64,000 bases of DNA. Origin: Acidobacteriota bacterium (GTDB lineage: Bacteria; Acidobacteriota; Thermoanaerobaculia; Multivoradales; Multivoraceae). The notes below the pieces were generated by a model. The model was not told the DNA's origin. It was given only the letters and a program-made list of their open reading frames with translations, and did not search any database. Of this stretch, positions 26,158 through 33,833 are shown in pieces (within the stretch, counting starts at the first letter, position 1; every line of letters begins with the position of its first letter). Location of the stretch: positions 164,288-228,287 of the forward strand of contig JAJCXN010000037.1 of assembly GCA_029263415.1 (NCBI GenBank), read 5' to 3'. The position numbers and the translations under genes were made by a program.

Positions 26158-26259
26158 GGAATCGAGCAGTTTCGCTGATCACCTCGTATCAAGGCGACAC
26201 TTCGCCTGCGACGTTCGTTCTGCAGGCGTGGATCGCTACCTATATCTTTGGAGCTTGAC

Positions 26260-27657
26260 TTGAAAAGACACTCTCTCGCTATCGCTGCTGCCCTTGTTGC
26301 GGCACTCTTTCTGCCGTGCACCATGCAAGCGCAGTCGCTTGCTGATTCTTACCGTGAACCGGCTGGCCGCATCCTCGGCGCATCCTTGGTCGATGACGAA
26401 GGCTGGGACAAGCTCACCCATCTAACCACGGTGATTGGCCACCGTCTCAGCGGCTCAGCGGGCTTAGAGGACGCGATCAAGTGGGCGGCAGAGGCGATGA
26501 AGACCGAAGGCCTCTCGGTTCGACTCGAGCCGGTGATGGTGCCGCACTGGGTTCGCGGCAATGAGTCGCTTCATGTCACCGAGCCAAGACCGCGCTCGCT
26601 CGCGATGTTAGGACTTGGCGGCAGTGTTGCGACTCCTGAAGGTGGGATTACTGCCGAGGTGGTTGTGGTCGAGAGCTTTGACCAACTCGCTGCGTTGAAC
26701 GACGATCAAGTGCGCGGCAAGATTGTTGTCTATTCGGTTGGCTGGCAAGGCTATGGGCGCAACGTTCGGTATCGCGGGGGCGGTGCATCTCGGGCCGCGG
26801 AGAAGGGTGCTGTAGCGGCGTTGGTGCGCTCGGCGACGGGTAGCAGTCTCTACACGCCGCACACCGGTGGGATGAGCTACGCGGCCGACCAAAGCAAGAT
26901 CCCGGCTGCCGCGATCACCGCCGAGGACGCCGCATGGTTCCTGCAGATGTCGAAGGCCGGGAAGCCGGTGACAGTGCGTCTGGACATGGAGGCCGAGACC
27001 AAGGAGGATGCCCAGTCCTACAACGTGATCGCAGAGATCAAAGGTAGCGAGCTGCCCGATGAGGTTGTGGTGATGGGTGGTCACTACGACAGCTGGGACG
27101 TTGGGCAAGGCGCTCATGATGACGGCGCAGCCTGCATGGCAGCCTGGCAAGGTCTCAAGATCGTTCATGACCTAGGTCTGCGGCCTCGACGGACGCTGAG
27201 GGTCGTGCTGTGGACTAACGAGGAGAACGGCCTTAGGGGCGGGACCGCTTACCGTGAAGGCCTCGGCGATGCGGTGAACTCCCATGTTGCGGCCATCGAG
27301 ATGGACGGTGGTAACGAGAAGCCGGTTGGTTTCGGTTTCTCGATCCCGGGCAGCTCTACGGATGGCACCGACGAACGCTACGAAGCAGCCTTCGCTAAGC
27401 TCGAGCAGATCGGTAGCCTGCTCGACGCAGTGGAGGCAGGCAGCATCACTCGCGGAGGCGGTGGCGCTGATATCGGGCCACTGATGCGGGAAGGCGTTCC
27501 GGGCATGGCACTGCGCACCGTTGGCGAGCACTACTTCGATTGGCACCACACCGACGCCGACACCCTCGACAAGGTCGACAAGCAAGACTTCAGGGTGGCC
27601 ACTGCGATGCTCGGCATCATGGGCTATGTGCTGGCCGACATGGACGGCACGCTCTAA
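26260..27657 (+). CDS. secreted M28-family zinc metallopeptidase
   Basis: 465 aa. TTG start at 26260, preceded by TTTGGAG with a 6-nt spacer; an in-frame TTG at 26248 lies inside that ribosome-binding site. Signal peptide ends at TMQAQS. Residues ~120-240 form a PA-like domain. The zinc-binding peptidase domain supplies GGHYDSWDVG (His), HDDGAA (bridging Asp), NEENG (catalytic Glu plus ligand), EMDGG and WHHTDADT (His). This is a complete co-catalytic two-zinc aminopeptidase or carboxypeptidase site. Secreted peptide hydrolase, probably cooperating with the gamma-glutamyltranspeptidase upstream. Confidence 0.92.
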   Translation: MKRHSLAIAAALVAALFLPCTMQAQSLADSYREPAGRILGASLVDDEGWDKLTHLTTVIGHRLSGSAGLEDAIKWAAEAMKTEGLSVRLEPVMVPHWVRGNESLHVTEPRPRSLAMLGLGGSVATPEGGITAEVVVVESFDQLAALNDDQVRGKIVVYSVGWQGYGRNVRYRGGGASRAAEKGAVAALVRSATGSSLYTPHTGGMSYAADQSKIPAAAITAEDAAWFLQMSKAGKPVTVRLDMEAETKEDAQSYNVIAEIKGSELPDEVVVMGGHYDSWDVGQGAHDDGAACMAAWQGLKIVHDLGLRPRRTLRVVLWTNEENGLRGGTAYREGLGDAVNSHVAAIEMDGGNEKPVGFGFSIPGSSTDGTDERYEAAFAKLEQIGSLLDAVEAGSITRGGGGADIGPLMREGVPGMALRTVGEHYFDWHHTDADTLDKVDKQDFRVATAMLGIMGYVLADMDGTL

Positions 27658-27739
27658 GCCACGCGACTAAGGGGTGGTTGGGGAACAGCCGTCTCTACAT
27701 GCGGCCTTACGCAGGTCGTCTGACGTGGGGCCGCGCCTG

Positions 27740-27772
27740 ACGCGGGAAGACCCTCCCAGGGTTCTCCCGCGT
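27740..27772. terminator. hairpin between convergent genes
   Basis: A 15-bp stem (arms 27740-27754 and 27758-27772, one mismatch, one G:U) with a 3-nt loop, located between the M28 peptidase stop and the convergent permease stop. It has no clear T-run on either side, so it may be a bidirectional or Rho-assisted terminator. Confidence 0.5.
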
Positions 27773-27793
27773 CCTGCGTCGAGCGCGTAGCGA

Positions 27794-30232
27794 CTACTCC
27801 GAACGTAGTACTCGCACAGGATCAGTTCGCGCAGCTTTGCGCGCTGGGATGTAGACCGCGACTGATGCCACCAAGAGCAAAAGGGTAGGGACCGCAACAA
27901 AGGTCAATGGATCCAGCGCACTCATGTTGTAGAGCAGGTTCTCGACCAACTTGGCGGTGAGCACAGCAGCCACCAGGCCGGCCGCGCTGCCAATGGCAGC
28001 GAGCTTGAGCCCCTCTCCTAAGACCAGACGCACAACGCTTGTGCGATCTGCTCCGATGGCCACTCGGATGCCGAGTTCGCGTTGCCGTTGCGAGACGGAG
28101 TAGGCCATCACTCCGTAGATTCCTACAGCCGCCAACAGGAGACCCAGAACGCCGAAGAGGCCAAGTGCTGTTCCGCCCAGGCGTGCCGGGAGAAGAGCGA
28201 TCCCCATATGATCTTCCATGGTTCTGACGTCGAACACCGGCAGGGTGGGGTCGATCGACGCGATCACGCTGCGCAGAGTGCCGAGCGCCTCATCCGGCGA
28301 CTGCGAGGTGCGAGCGACGATGGACATCCCGGATTCGAATTTCTGGCTGTGCGGGAAGAACATGTACTCGGTTGGATCTTCGCCAAGGCTTCGGTACTTG
28401 CCCGTTTCAACAACCCCAACAACCCGGTGATCTTCGCCCGCGGTGCGAACCACTTGGCCGAGTGCGGAGTCGTTGGGCCAGAACCGTTCGGCGAACCTGC
28501 GGTTGATGATCAGGATGGGCTGAGAGCTATCAGTGTCGGTGTGATCGAAGGTACGACCCTCTAAGACAGGTACCCCCATTGCTTCGAGGTAGCCGATAGA
28601 GACTTTGGCGTAGTGGAGACTTTGGCGCTCGCCTTCGGCGAAGGTGTAGCCGGGGATATCGACTCCGCGATCGCTACCGCCGAGGCTCAGCGGTACCGTG
28701 TCAGTGAGCCCGATCGCTGAAATGTTGGGCTGGCTGGCGGCTTGCTCGCGTACGCGCTCGTAAAGCGCCAACGTTCGCTCTTGATCGTAGCCTTGAAGTC
28801 CGGGGTCGATGGAGGCCATGACCAGGTTGCTAGGGGCACGGAACCCCGGATCGAGATCCATCGCGCTTTGCAGGCTGCGCAAGAACAGACCGGAGCTGAT
28901 CAGCAGCACCAAAGAGAGGCCCATTTGTACGACCACGAGGCCTCTGCCAATGCGAGCACTGCGCACCGATCCGCCCGGCTTCATGTGGACGCTGAGATCT
29001 GAGCGTGCAGATCGGATTGCAGGTGCCAGCCCAAATAGTAGGCCCGCCGCGATGGTGAGCAGCGCGGTGAAGGTATAGACCCTAGCGTCCAAGCCAAAGT
29101 CAAAGACGAACGGGCCATCGATCGGCAACTTGATCAAACCCAAGGCTCGGGTAGCGAAGAACGCCAAACCAAGGCTTGCTAGTCCCGCAAGCAAGCTGAA
29201 GACGAGGCTTTCGGTTAACAGTTGGCGCACTATGCGGGAGCGCTTTGCACCCATCGTCAAGCGAATGCTCATCTCGCGTTGGCGATCGCGAGCGCGCGCT
29301 AGGAAGAGGTTGGCGACGTTGAGACAGGCGATCAAGAGCAGCAAGCCGACCACCCCCATCATCACCGCGCTCATGCCGCGTTGGGCGCTCGCCATACTCG
29401 GATGTAGGCCTGCGTCGGTCTGATTGACCACGGTGGTCCCGACTTGGTTCTCGTAGGAGTCTGGATACTCCTCAGCCAGTTGGAGCAGAACGGCGTCGAG
29501 TGCGTCGGTGGCTTGTTGTTGGGTGACGCCGTCGCGCAGGCGAGCGATGACGTTCATGTTGTTGTTGCCGCGTGATTCAATCCGATCTTGGCCAGGCATC
29601 AGCTCACGCTGCATCATCAACGGAAGGTAAATCTCGACATTGGCTACCGACATCGGTCCCTTGAAGTCGCGAGGAGCGACGCCGACCACCTCGAACGGCA
29701 TCCCGTTGATATCGATCGACTGCCCTAGAATCGAACGATCTCCACCAAACCGAGCCTGCCAGAAGGCGTACCCAAGAACTGCCACCGGGTGAGCGCCTGG
29801 ATCGCGATCTTCGATGCCAGGCAAGAACGATCGCCCGATCTCAGGTTCCACCCCATAGGTTTGGAACATGTTGGCGCTGACCACCAAGATGATGAGCCGT
29901 TCGTTATTGCGATCCGCACTGAGCGAAACTTGGGTAAAGAACGAAGCGGCAACACTCTCGAACACATCCCCAGTGCGGTCTCGAAGGTCTTGATAGTGCG
30001 GGATCGAGTTGGATCCGTAGTCCATGCCAGGCCAGTGGCGGTAGAGCTGCAGCAGTCGCTCAGGTTCGTGAGTGCCACTGAGCGGCTTGAACAGGAGCCC
30101 GTTGACGGTGGAGAAGGTCGCAGCATTGAGACCGATCCCGAGCATTAGCGTAATGATCGCGATGGCGGTGAAGAGGGGGCTCTTAACCAGCATACGGACA
30201 CTGAACCGAAGGTCTTGCAGGAGGGTGTTCAT
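27794..30232 (-). CDS. MacB/FtsX-type ABC permease, orphan (ADOP-like)
   Basis: 812 aa from the ATG at 30232 (AAAGG upstream). The layout is TM1 (SPLFTAIAIITLMLGIGLNAATF) - MacB periplasmic domain - three TM segments (~280-420) - TM5 and a second MacB periplasmic domain - three TM segments (~690-800). It ends with the typical FVAVPTLLLLVASVAVYIPARKAARTDPVRVLRSE. The duplicated FtsX organisation without an ATPase neighbour fits the acidobacterial duplicated orphan permease type. The strand neighbours are unrelated enzymes, so the ATPase must be supplied elsewhere. Substrate unknown; MacB relatives move toxins, lipids or peptides by mechanotransmission. Confidence 0.9.
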   Translation of the reverse strand: MNTLLQDLRFSVRMLVKSPLFTAIAIITLMLGIGLNAATFSTVNGLLFKPLSGTHEPERLLQLYRHWPGMDYGSNSIPHYQDLRDRTGDVFESVAASFFTQVSLSADRNNERLIILVVSANMFQTYGVEPEIGRSFLPGIEDRDPGAHPVAVLGYAFWQARFGGDRSILGQSIDINGMPFEVVGVAPRDFKGPMSVANVEIYLPLMMQRELMPGQDRIESRGNNNMNVIARLRDGVTQQQATDALDAVLLQLAEEYPDSYENQVGTTVVNQTDAGLHPSMASAQRGMSAVMMGVVGLLLLIACLNVANLFLARARDRQREMSIRLTMGAKRSRIVRQLLTESLVFSLLAGLASLGLAFFATRALGLIKLPIDGPFVFDFGLDARVYTFTALLTIAAGLLFGLAPAIRSARSDLSVHMKPGGSVRSARIGRGLVVVQMGLSLVLLISSGLFLRSLQSAMDLDPGFRAPSNLVMASIDPGLQGYDQERTLALYERVREQAASQPNISAIGLTDTVPLSLGGSDRGVDIPGYTFAEGERQSLHYAKVSIGYLEAMGVPVLEGRTFDHTDTDSSQPILIINRRFAERFWPNDSALGQVVRTAGEDHRVVGVVETGKYRSLGEDPTEYMFFPHSQKFESGMSIVARTSQSPDEALGTLRSVIASIDPTLPVFDVRTMEDHMGIALLPARLGGTALGLFGVLGLLLAAVGIYGVMAYSVSQRQRELGIRVAIGADRTSVVRLVLGEGLKLAAIGSAAGLVAAVLTAKLVENLLYNMSALDPLTFVAVPTLLLLVASVAVYIPARKAARTDPVRVLRSE

Positions 30233-30415
30233 GGCGGCGCCTTTGCTATGACTCAAGAGAGGGAGCTTCAGTTTGCATTAACGCGGAGACGAGCCGTGGG
30301 GTTTCACCTGTCTGTCTGGTAGGGACTCAACTACTGGTTGGATGTTGACCGACTGAGCGCGTCGCGGTGATGCCTGAGCGGTCGTGGAACCGCTACGCCG
30401 GTGAGCGAGTGATCG

Positions 30416-30439
30416 TGATCTCTCTCCGATGAGAGATCA
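30416..30439. terminator. short perfect hairpin upstream of the permease, beyond the sulfatase stop
   Basis: Stem TGATCTCTC / GAGAGATCA (9 bp, perfect) with a 6-nt loop, lying just beyond the stop of the minus-strand sulfatase at 30462. It could terminate that gene's transcript before the permease gene. No T-run follows, so the call is tentative. Confidence 0.4.
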
Positions 30440-30461
30440 GGTTTCGCAGCTCGCTGGGAAG

Positions 30462-31958
30462 CTAGGGCCGCCAGTTGGGTTCGGCGGCTGCTGCGGTTTC
30501 TTTAAGGTGGGCATCGAGCTGAGTCCACAAGCTGGTGAAGATCTGACGCAGTTCCTCGTCTTCGGTGCCGGTGCCGAGATACAGCTTCTCCAGTCGTGTT
30601 CGTCCACCGAGTACCCGCCGCTCGACGTGGCCGATCTGGTCGGTGGTCTGATACTCGCCGATGAGATTGTTCATCTCGTTGGGATCGGTGTCGAGGTCGT
30701 AGAGTTCATAACGATCCCAGATACCGTGGTAGCGCATCAGTTTGTAGCGATCCGTACGCACCCCGAGCACTGTTGGTGTTTGGGGGAAGGCGCGCTCCCA
30801 AAAGTACTCGTAGAGAAAGCTGTTGCGCCACTCGACGCTAGCGCGGCTTTCGCTCTTGAGCAGCTGGAGGAACGACTTACCTTGCACGACACTAGGGATG
30901 GTGGCTTCCGCCAGTTCGATCAACGTCGGCGCGATGTCGATGTTGAGGATCATGTGGGGCAAACGCGCGGCTTTGCTCAAACCAGGCGCGTGCACGATCA
31001 TCGGAACACGGATCGACTCCTCGTACATGGTGCGCTTGTCGATTAAGCCGTGCTCGCCAAACTGGAAGCCGTTGTCGGAGGTGTAGACGATGACCGTGTT
31101 GCCGAGCTGGCCGCTGGCTCGTAGTGCCGCCACCACTTGGCCGACGCTGTCGTCGACCGCACGCAGAGTCTCGGCGTAGTCACGGGCGAACTTGTCGAAG
31201 TCCATGGAGCCTGCGTACATTCCGTCGACCCCGTGCCAGCTCTTGCGCTGGGCTCTGACCCAAGCGGGCTTGCCGGCGTAGTTCTCTTCGGTATCGGTCA
31301 TGGATGGGGGATGGGGATAGTCCGCATCGCCGTAACTGTTGCGATGGCGCGCTGCCGAGGTGAACGGTGAGTGCGCGGCCTTGTGCGACAGATAGAGCAG
31401 AAAGGGCGCGGAGCGCTCTTCGGCGATGAAGTCGACCGCGTGCTCAGTGAGCACGTCAGTGGTGTAGCCGTCACCTTCGACATGCGTTCCGTCGATGTTC
31501 AGATTCTGATTGGTGTAAGCGCCCTGCCCAGGGAACGACACCCATCGCCGCCACCCGGCGCGCGGCTCGTCGTTGGGGTCGCCCATGTGCCACTTGCCCA
31601 CGAACCCGGTGTCGTAACCCGCTGCCTGCATGGTCTTAGCGAAGGTGGGCAGTTGGGGGTCGAGTGGAACACGGTTAGCCAGTACCTGATGCTTGTGCGC
31701 GTATTGGCCAGTGAGGATCGAGGCGCGGCTCGGTGAGCACAGCGATGTGGTGACGAACGCATTGTCGAAGACCACCGAGTTCTTGGCCAAAGCGTCGAGG
31801 TTTGGGGTCTCGAGAAACGGGTGCCCGGCGAAGGAGAACGCGTCATAGCGCTGGTCGTCGATGACGATGAGGACCACGTTGGGGCGCTCAGCAAAGGTGG
31901 CGACGGCTGCCAATGCAAGCACCAAGCTCGCGGCGATCAATGCGGGTCGATGGGTCAT
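30462..31958 (-). CDS. exported type I sulfatase (CSPSR)
   Basis: 498 aa from the ATG at 31958 (GAGG upstream; the frame starts 20 codons earlier). Signal peptide PALIAASLVLALAAVATFA. The sulfatase core has NVVLIVIDDQRYDAF (metal-binding Asp-Asp), then TTSLCSPSRASILTGQ with Cys74 as the residue converted to formylglycine, and FVGKWHMGD. VIVYTSDNGFQFGEHG (metal ligands) and ELYDLDTDPNEMNNL close the domain. Hydrolyses a sulfate ester of a carbohydrate or aryl compound in the periplasm. Divergent from the second sulfatase with only ~30 bp between starts, so the promoters overlap. Needs an FGE for activity. Confidence 0.9.
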   Translation of the reverse strand: MTHRPALIAASLVLALAAVATFAERPNVVLIVIDDQRYDAFSFAGHPFLETPNLDALAKNSVVFDNAFVTTSLCSPSRASILTGQYAHKHQVLANRVPLDPQLPTFAKTMQAAGYDTGFVGKWHMGDPNDEPRAGWRRWVSFPGQGAYTNQNLNIDGTHVEGDGYTTDVLTEHAVDFIAEERSAPFLLYLSHKAAHSPFTSAARHRNSYGDADYPHPPSMTDTEENYAGKPAWVRAQRKSWHGVDGMYAGSMDFDKFARDYAETLRAVDDSVGQVVAALRASGQLGNTVIVYTSDNGFQFGEHGLIDKRTMYEESIRVPMIVHAPGLSKAARLPHMILNIDIAPTLIELAEATIPSVVQGKSFLQLLKSESRASVEWRNSFLYEYFWERAFPQTPTVLGVRTDRYKLMRYHGIWDRYELYDLDTDPNEMNNLIGEYQTTDQIGHVERRVLGGRTRLEKLYLGTGTEDEELRQIFTSLWTQLDAHLKETAAAAEPNWRP

Positions 31959-31991
31959 TCGGGAGGTCCTCGGCGGTAGGCTAGGGCAACT

Positions 31992-33833
31992 ATGGTGACG
32001 ATCCAAAGTTTTGGGCATGTGATGTTGCAGGGTAGAGGCGTGCGCTGCGCTGCCGCTTGGTTGACGGCGCTGGCAGGAACGGTAGCACTCGCCTGTGCGC
32101 CCGCCGACAATGAAGTGGCGGTCGATGCCGGTGACGCAGTTACCGATCAGTTCAATGTGCTCTTGGTTGTGTTCGAAGATCTTAGTCCGCGAATCGGAGC
32201 CTTCGGTGACGACGTTGCAACCACTCCGGTGCTGGACGCGTTCGCACGCGAGGCGATTCGGTTCCCCAATACGTTCACGACTGCGGGGGTATGCGCACCG
32301 TCGCGAGCTGCTTTGATGACCGGCGTTTATCAGCAGCGGTTAGGCGCGCAGCACATGCGCACGCGGGCTTTCATTGCCGGTCGCTCGTCGGGTGGACCGG
32401 TACCGTACGACGCGGTTCCGCCGGACGAGGTGAAGGCGTTCCCCGAACTTCTTCGCGCGGGCGGTTACTACACCAGCAACGACGCCAAGAAGGACTATCA
32501 GTTCGGTTCGCCTTTCACCATTTGGGACGAGTCCGCTGCGGGTGCCCGATGGGACAAACGTACAGACGGCCAACCGTTCTTCTCGATGATCACTCTGATG
32601 CGCACGCATGAGAGCTATCTCTGGCCTGAGGATCTCGAATCGGGCGGTGGTCTTGGTGATGACTTGGCGAAGTTTGTTGCCGCGCGCAATCGACGGGAGC
32701 TTGAAGGCAAACCACGCGTCACCGACCCTGCCTCCGTCGTCGTGCCCCCGTACTACCCCGATACCGAAGTGATTCGCGCTGACCTTGCTCGGCAGTACGA
32801 CAACCTTGCGTTCGAAGAGCGTCGCTTTACGGAGATCCTGGAACAGCTCGAGCGCGATGGCCTTGAAGACTCGACCGTGGTGATCGTGACCACTGACCAC
32901 GGCGATGGATTGCCGAGGATGAAGCGGACGGTGTACGACAGTGGAATCCGGGTCCCCATGATGGTTCGGTTTCCAGACCGACGCGGGGCAGGAGAAGTCC
33001 GCGAGGACCTGATCAGTTTCGTGGATCTTGCGCCGACCATTCTCGAGTTGGCCGGTCAAGACTTGCCTGACTACCTGGACGGATTCCCCTTCGTCGACCG
33101 GGTGGGCGGCGGCCTCACGGCAAAGCATGACTACATCTACGCCGCAGCGGATCGCCATGACGCCGTGCCGGGTCGCACCCGAGCGGTGCGCGATCGTCGC
33201 TTTAAGTACATGCGTAACTTCATGCCGGAAGTTCCACTCTACGAACACCTCGACTTTCGGGCGGTGTTGCCAACCATGAAGGAACTGCGCCGGTTGCACG
33301 CGGATGGCGCGTTGAATGCGGCACAAGCCGCCGGGTTTCTGACGCCTCGCCCAAGCGAAGAACTGTATGACCTAGATGTCGATCCATTCGAGGTCAGCAA
33401 CCTGGCAGGTGACCCGGCGTTTGCCGTTGAGCGCGATCGACTTGCGGCCGAGTTGGAGTCTTGGCTTGCGTCGATTGGTCCGCGCGACGGGGTGCCCGAA
33501 GCGGAACTCGTCCACGACCTGTGGAGTGGCGCAGACAGCCAGCCACCGACAGTGGACCCGGTTGCTGACTTGGACGTGCAGAACGACGGGCGCGTGGTGA
33601 GGCTGCGTAGCGCAACCCCCGCAGCCTCGATAGCAGTCCGTTTCGACGACGATGAACCTGAACGCTGGCGGTTGTACACAGGCGAGATGGTGGTGCCCGC
33701 GACCAGTAGATCGGTAGTCGCGAAAGCGATCCGCTACGGCTATGGGCCGAGCGAAGAAGTTACGTTCGATCTGGCGGCTGAATCGGGGGTTTTGCATGGC
33801 ACCGTTGTGGAAGGAATGAAGGAGGATGAGTGA
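31992..33833 (+). CDS. lipoprotein sulfatase (CAPSR) with C-terminal beta domain
   Basis: 613 aa. Lipobox VALACAP (Cys35) predicts an outer-membrane or periplasmic lipoprotein. Sulfatase core: NVLLVVFEDLSPRIGAFG, then GVCAPSRAALMTG with Cys101 as the formylglycine site, VVIVTTDHGDG and ELYDLDVDPFEVSNL. The CAPSR core and the shortness of the metal-binding motifs recall heparan N-sulfatase-like enzymes, but substrate cannot be inferred. After residue ~520 a chitobiase/CHB_HEX-like C-terminal beta domain (ASIAVRFDDDEPERWRLYTGEM) follows. The stop overlaps the GTG of the fusion gene by 4 bp (GTGA), so the two are translationally coupled. Confidence 0.85.
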   Translation: MVTIQSFGHVMLQGRGVRCAAAWLTALAGTVALACAPADNEVAVDAGDAVTDQFNVLLVVFEDLSPRIGAFGDDVATTPVLDAFAREAIRFPNTFTTAGVCAPSRAALMTGVYQQRLGAQHMRTRAFIAGRSSGGPVPYDAVPPDEVKAFPELLRAGGYYTSNDAKKDYQFGSPFTIWDESAAGARWDKRTDGQPFFSMITLMRTHESYLWPEDLESGGGLGDDLAKFVAARNRRELEGKPRVTDPASVVVPPYYPDTEVIRADLARQYDNLAFEERRFTEILEQLERDGLEDSTVVIVTTDHGDGLPRMKRTVYDSGIRVPMMVRFPDRRGAGEVREDLISFVDLAPTILELAGQDLPDYLDGFPFVDRVGGGLTAKHDYIYAAADRHDAVPGRTRAVRDRRFKYMRNFMPEVPLYEHLDFRAVLPTMKELRRLHADGALNAAQAAGFLTPRPSEELYDLDVDPFEVSNLAGDPAFAVERDRLAAELESWLASIGPRDGVPEAELVHDLWSGADSQPPTVDPVADLDVQNDGRVVRLRSATPAASIAVRFDDDEPERWRLYTGEMVVPATSRSVVAKAIRYGYGPSEEVTFDLAAESGVLHGTVVEGMKEDE